Of a DNA stretch of 64,000 nt, positions 61,023 to 64,000 are shown one piece after another (positions within the stretch are counted from its first letter, which is position 1; every line of letters starts with the position of its first letter). The position numbers were made by a program, and so were the translations under genes. The notes beneath the pieces were generated by a model. That model ran no database searches. It saw nothing but the letters and a program-made list of their open reading frames with translations, and was not told where the DNA came from. This DNA comes from [Clostridium] symbiosum (GTDB lineage Bacteria > Bacillota > Clostridia > Lachnospirales > Lachnospiraceae). Where the stretch lies: NCBI GenBank assembly GCA_036419695.1, contig CP143946.1, positions 3,528,001-3,592,000 on the forward strand, given 5' to 3'.

Positions 61023-61187
61023 ACGGCTACGATGAAATTGTCATTAAAATATGGAAAATATTAAGAAAAAGCAAGAAATTATTTAACATTTATTCCCTTA
61101 AGATTCATTTTCTATCAGTTGACCATCCCCTGAAAGGGTGTTATAATTTACAGGAATCTAGCAGCAGTGGAAAAACTGCAAAAAAAT

Positions 61188-61212
61188 GTCGCTTAATTGC
61201 CAGTTAAGCGAC
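61188..61212. terminator. Bidirectional terminator after the amino-acid permease
   Basis: Stem GTCGCTTAA / TTAAGCGAC around TTGCCAG; T7 on the minus strand (after the permease gene, which ends at 61236) and CTCTTTTT on the plus strand. Its 23-base core is the exact reverse complement of the leader hairpin at 60916-60938. Confidence 0.8.
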
Positions 61213-61235
61213 TCTTTTTCCCCTACCACTCATCC

Positions 61236-62717
61236 TCATAACGGCGGAAACATCTCATCAAACGTCTTCTCCCCGCCTTCACTCTTCTCCTCCCGTCCCC
61301 TTTTTCCCACTATCCTGTAAATTACCACCGGAATTATAACGGCAAGGCATGCGATCACAAAAACTGTCTGCTGTCCTTTCCCAAATGCCAGCATAATCAG
61401 ACAGAGTGTCTGGGCCGCCAGTGCGAATACCGATACCCACTGCTGTTTTGGTGATACACAGGCCCTCAAACACTCCTGGGGATTGTAACCGTTCTTTTGC
61501 AGCCGTTTTCTGAACTGAAGCTGCGAAGCGATAATTCCAATCCAGGCCAGCGTTCCCGTAAATCCGGAAACGCTCAGAAGTTTCTCATACAACGCCGCTC
61601 CCCCTGCCGACAAACCCAGAGTAAGTACAAGCCACATACTGGCAAGTGTAAATAAAACGGCATTTTTAGGGTTCCCCTTTTTATCCAGACTTCCCAGTTT
61701 CTTTGGCGCCAGTCCTTCTATAGAAAGGCCATAGAGACTTCTTACCGTTCCGTAAAAGCCGGTATTGGCACAACTAAAGGCGGCAACCAGAACGACTGCA
61801 GACATTATTCCGGCAAAAAAATTCAAATGATAATAAGTAAGTACCTGGGCGAATACCGAATCGACCACCGTTGCCTGAGCGCTCGGAAAAATGCAGAGTA
61901 TCAGAAAAACGGGAAGCAGATATAAGGCGGCGATTCTGCCGGTAACGCTTTTGCAGGCAGCCGGCACCGAGTGTTCCGGATCCTGCGCTTCGGCTGCGGC
62001 AAGTCCCACAATTTCCGTTCCCTGGAACGTCACCAGCACTACTACCATGTTCGTTAAAACGGCTCCTGCCCCGTTCGGAAACAGATTTTTCGTCCAATCA
62101 CTCCCGGAAAAATTCACCCGTGCACCAAGAAACCCGCTGCTTCCCCACAGTCCAACCCAAATACCAAATGCAATCACCGCAAACAGAATAATGACACTGA
62201 CTTTTATAATGGCAAGTGTAGATTCCACTTTCGCAAAAATATCTATGGCACACAGGTTAATAATGGTAAGCAGCGTCAATGCCCCAATTGCATACATCGC
62301 CGGTATCCCGGGAACCAGCGAGTTTAAAACCACAGAGACGGCAATGGCTTCCGACGGAACATAGCAAACCCAGTTAAACCAGAAGGCCCATCCAATTCCA
62401 ACCGAGGCGCTTTTTCCCAGGAATTCATTGGTATACGCGATAAAGGATCCCTTGCGCGGCAGATTTACCAACAATTCTGCGTAGGAAATCATCATTCCAT
62501 ATACGATAATCCCTACGACAATAAACGCGAAGAATACCGCCGGGCCCATATCCCGGATTAACGCTCCCAGTCCCAGAAAGTAACAGGAACCAATCACGCC
62601 TCCCAGACCAATAAAAGATACCTGCCAGCTTTTAATCCCTCTTTTCAATTCCTGCGGCGGCCTATATTCCTTTTCCTCTTTCTTTTCCCCTATCTTTTCA
62701 TTCTTCAGACTATCCAT
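61236..62717 (-). CDS. APC-family amino acid permease (AAT/lysine-permease type)
   Basis: About 493 residues, twelve hydrophobic segments. The first helix carries SFIGLGGVIGSCYFLGLG (the GxG substrate loop), then GSFIAYTNEFLGKSASVGIG and TFQGTEIVGLAAAEAQDPEH, hallmarks of the AAT branch. It imports an amino acid by proton symport; the substrate is unknown. ATG at 62717 has GGAGG with good spacing; the frame opens 16 codons earlier inside the preceding gap. Confidence 0.92.
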   Translation of the reverse strand: MDSLKNEKIGEKKEEKEYRPPQELKRGIKSWQVSFIGLGGVIGSCYFLGLGALIRDMGPAVFFAFIVVGIIVYGMMISYAELLVNLPRKGSFIAYTNEFLGKSASVGIGWAFWFNWVCYVPSEAIAVSVVLNSLVPGIPAMYAIGALTLLTIINLCAIDIFAKVESTLAIIKVSVIILFAVIAFGIWVGLWGSSGFLGARVNFSGSDWTKNLFPNGAGAVLTNMVVVLVTFQGTEIVGLAAAEAQDPEHSVPAACKSVTGRIAALYLLPVFLILCIFPSAQATVVDSVFAQVLTYYHLNFFAGIMSAVVLVAAFSCANTGFYGTVRSLYGLSIEGLAPKKLGSLDKKGNPKNAVLFTLASMWLVLTLGLSAGGAALYEKLLSVSGFTGTLAWIGIIASQLQFRKRLQKNGYNPQECLRACVSPKQQWVSVFALAAQTLCLIMLAFGKGQQTVFVIACLAVIIPVVIYRIVGKRGREEKSEGGEKTFDEMFPPL

Positions 62718-62751
62718 ATTGCCTCCTCCCACCGGCCATACTGATCCAAAC

Positions 62752-62777
62752 GGTCCGGCTGACAAAACAGCCGGACC
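62752..62777 (-). terminator. Terminator after dctM
   Basis: Perfect 10-bp stem GGTCCGGCTG / CAGCCGGACC (62752-62761, 62768-62777) with loop ACAAAA, about 20 bp after the dctM stop on the minus strand; the following T-tract is short. Confidence 0.65.
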
Positions 62778-62796
62778 CTATTTAACCTTCCATTTT

Positions 62797-64000
62797 TTAT
62801 CCCTTCAGCGTATTCGGCAGCCATGTGCAGATACCCGGAACATAGGTGATCAGCAGCAGCGCCGCGAATCCTGCTATAATATATGGCACAACGCCTTTGA
62901 CGACCTCTTTAAACGGTACGCCGCTGACACTGCTGACAACATTCAGGTTGCAGCCGACCGGAGGCGTGACCATTCCAACCGCGCAGTTCATGCACATTAC
63001 CACGCCCAGCGCAACCGGACTATATCCGAGACTAAGCGCAACCGGGTAAAATATAGGAGTAAAAATATACTGGCAGCAGTTCCCATCGATAAAGCAGCCG
63101 GCAATAATCAAAACCACATTTACAATCAGCAGGAATATAAACGTATTTCCGTTGGTGCATGTTTCCAGAAGATTCGTAACCGCTCCGGAAATACCGGAAA
63201 TCGTCAATACGTAGGCAAAAAGAGCCGCCGTTCCAATCGTAAACATGGTTTGTCCGCTGGTCTCACAGGCGGAACTGAAAATTTCAATTATATCTTTAAA
63301 CTTAAGCGTCCGATAGATAAAAACTCCTACGAACAAACCGTAAACAGCCGATACCGCAGCCGCCTCGGTCGCTGTAAAAATACCGCCGTAGATGCCGCCC
63401 AGAATAATTACAGGCATTAAAAGACCCCAAAACGCATCCTTAAAAGCGCTCCACCGTTCTTTTGCCGAAGCTTTGGGAAGTACCTTCAGTTTCTTTTTAT
63501 CCGTAGTGACAAGACAGGCAATAATTAGAAACGCTCCCATAATCAGCCCGGGAATAATTCCAGCCATAAAAAGATCGCTGGTGGACTGCCCGGTGATCGA
63601 CGCATAGACGATAAATACAATAGACGGCGGAATAATAATACCGATCGAACCCGATGTTGCCATCAGGGCAGCTGAAGAATTCGCAGGATGCCCCACTTCT
63701 ACCATAGCCGGAACAAGGATCATCCCGAGAGCTGCCACCGTGGCCGGTCCGGAGCCGCAGATAGCGGCAAAAAAGCAGCAGACAACGACACAGACGATTG
63801 CGAGACCGCCGTGGATGTGCCCGACCATCGACTTTGCAAAGCGTATTAACCTGGATGAAATTCCTGCCCGCTCCATAATGGCGCCGCCTAAAATAAAATA
63901 AGGGATAGCCAGTAAAACAAAGCTCGTCAAAGAGGAGTAGTAGTTATAGGGTACAACGGTCAATGTCGTACCATCCAAAATAAGACATACCAGGCCGGCA
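62797..64000 (-). CDS. dctM: TRAP transporter large permease (DctM), 5' end outside the window
   Basis: Open to the right edge; about 400 residues are visible. FVLLAIPYFILGGAIMERAG, CFFAAICGSGPATVAALG, ATSGSIGIIIPPSIVFIVYA and GMVTPPVGCNLNVV are DctM signatures (the PPS and TPPVG loops). It forms the channel of a tripartite Na+-coupled importer of dicarboxylates, sialic acid or similar acids. A TTG at 63978 is not a start; the frame continues upstream through AGLVCLILDG. The DctP and DctQ genes would lie beyond the edge. Confidence 0.93.
   Translation of the reverse strand, partial: AGLVCLILDGTTLTVVPYNYYSSLTSFVLLAIPYFILGGAIMERAGISSRLIRFAKSMVGHIHGGLAIVCVVVCCFFAAICGSGPATVAALGMILVPAMVEVGHPANSSAALMATSGSIGIIIPPSIVFIVYASITGQSTSDLFMAGIIPGLIMGAFLIIACLVTTDKKKLKVLPKASAKERWSAFKDAFWGLLMPVIILGGIYGGIFTATEAAAVSAVYGLFVGVFIYRTLKFKDIIEIFSSACETSGQTMFTIGTAALFAYVLTISGISGAVTNLLETCTNGNTFIFLLIVNVVLIIAGCFIDGNCCQYIFTPIFYPVALSLGYSPVALGVVMCMNCAVGMVTPPVGCNLNVVSSVSGVPFKEVVKGVVPYIIAGFAALLLITYVPGICTWLPNTLKG

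Overview
The window looks like a chromosomal segment of an anaerobic Clostridia bacterium of the Lachnospiraceae type (the [Clostridium] symbiosum / Enterocloster / Hungatella neighbourhood). This rests on gene content and order: pyruvate phosphate dikinase, a single-chain glycyl-tRNA synthetase, RecO-Era-M16C peptidase, an ireB-ruvX-DUF1292-rnj-mltG-like-trmR-trhP string, YesM/YesN-type sensor pairs feeding ABC sugar transporters, and strong AGGAGG ribosome sites with occasional TTG/GTG starts. No tRNA, rRNA, CRISPR array, IS transposase or prophage gene was found.

Region 1 (1-15.9 kb) is accessory. It holds a MoxR/VWA pair, a MATE exporter, and a long minus-strand operon (13.6 down to 4.7 kb) with two ABC sugar permeases, an AraC-type response regulator, its histidine kinase, two alpha/beta hydrolases, a solute-binding lipoprotein and an MFS carrier. 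The set fits uptake and de-esterification of an acylated oligosaccharide. On either side of the operon sit two near-identical Rpn-family nuclease genes (one killed at codon 7) and three copies of an approximately 350-400 bp structured repeat.

Region 2 (15.9-25 kb): ppdK, then a plus-strand group of histidine kinase, response regulator, sugar-binding lipoprotein, a lone PTS EIIC domain and a cyclase-family hydrolase.

Region 3 (25-50.2 kb) is housekeeping, nearly all on the minus strand: glyQS, a lipoprotein, recO, era, an M16C peptidase, ydcF, tRNA-modification genes (trhP, trmR, mtaB, thiI with a cysteine desulfurase), an mltG-like gene without a catalytic domain, RNase J, ruvX, ireB, rsmE, prmA, hemW and lepA. 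One plus-strand gene encodes an HPr-like protein with the Ser46 region but no His15, as in Crh.

Region 4 (50.3-60.9 kb) is a cell-surface polymer operon. Two LoaP-like NusG paralogs lead, followed by a priming sugar-phosphate transferase, then a markedly AT-rich block: epimerase, LicD, class V aminotransferase, LicC-like nucleotidyltransferase, LicD, Stealth phosphotransferase, Wzy-like polymerase and Wzx flippase. There is no ordinary glycosyltransferase, so the product may be a phosphodiester-rich glycan decorated with a CMP/CDP-activated amino headgroup. This is the most interesting system in the window.

Region 5 (61.2-64 kb) has an APC amino-acid permease and the 3' part of a TRAP transporter large subunit (dctM), cut by the window edge. 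Start codons were chosen by ribosome-site spacing where several were possible; family names come from motif recognition by eye, not from a search.
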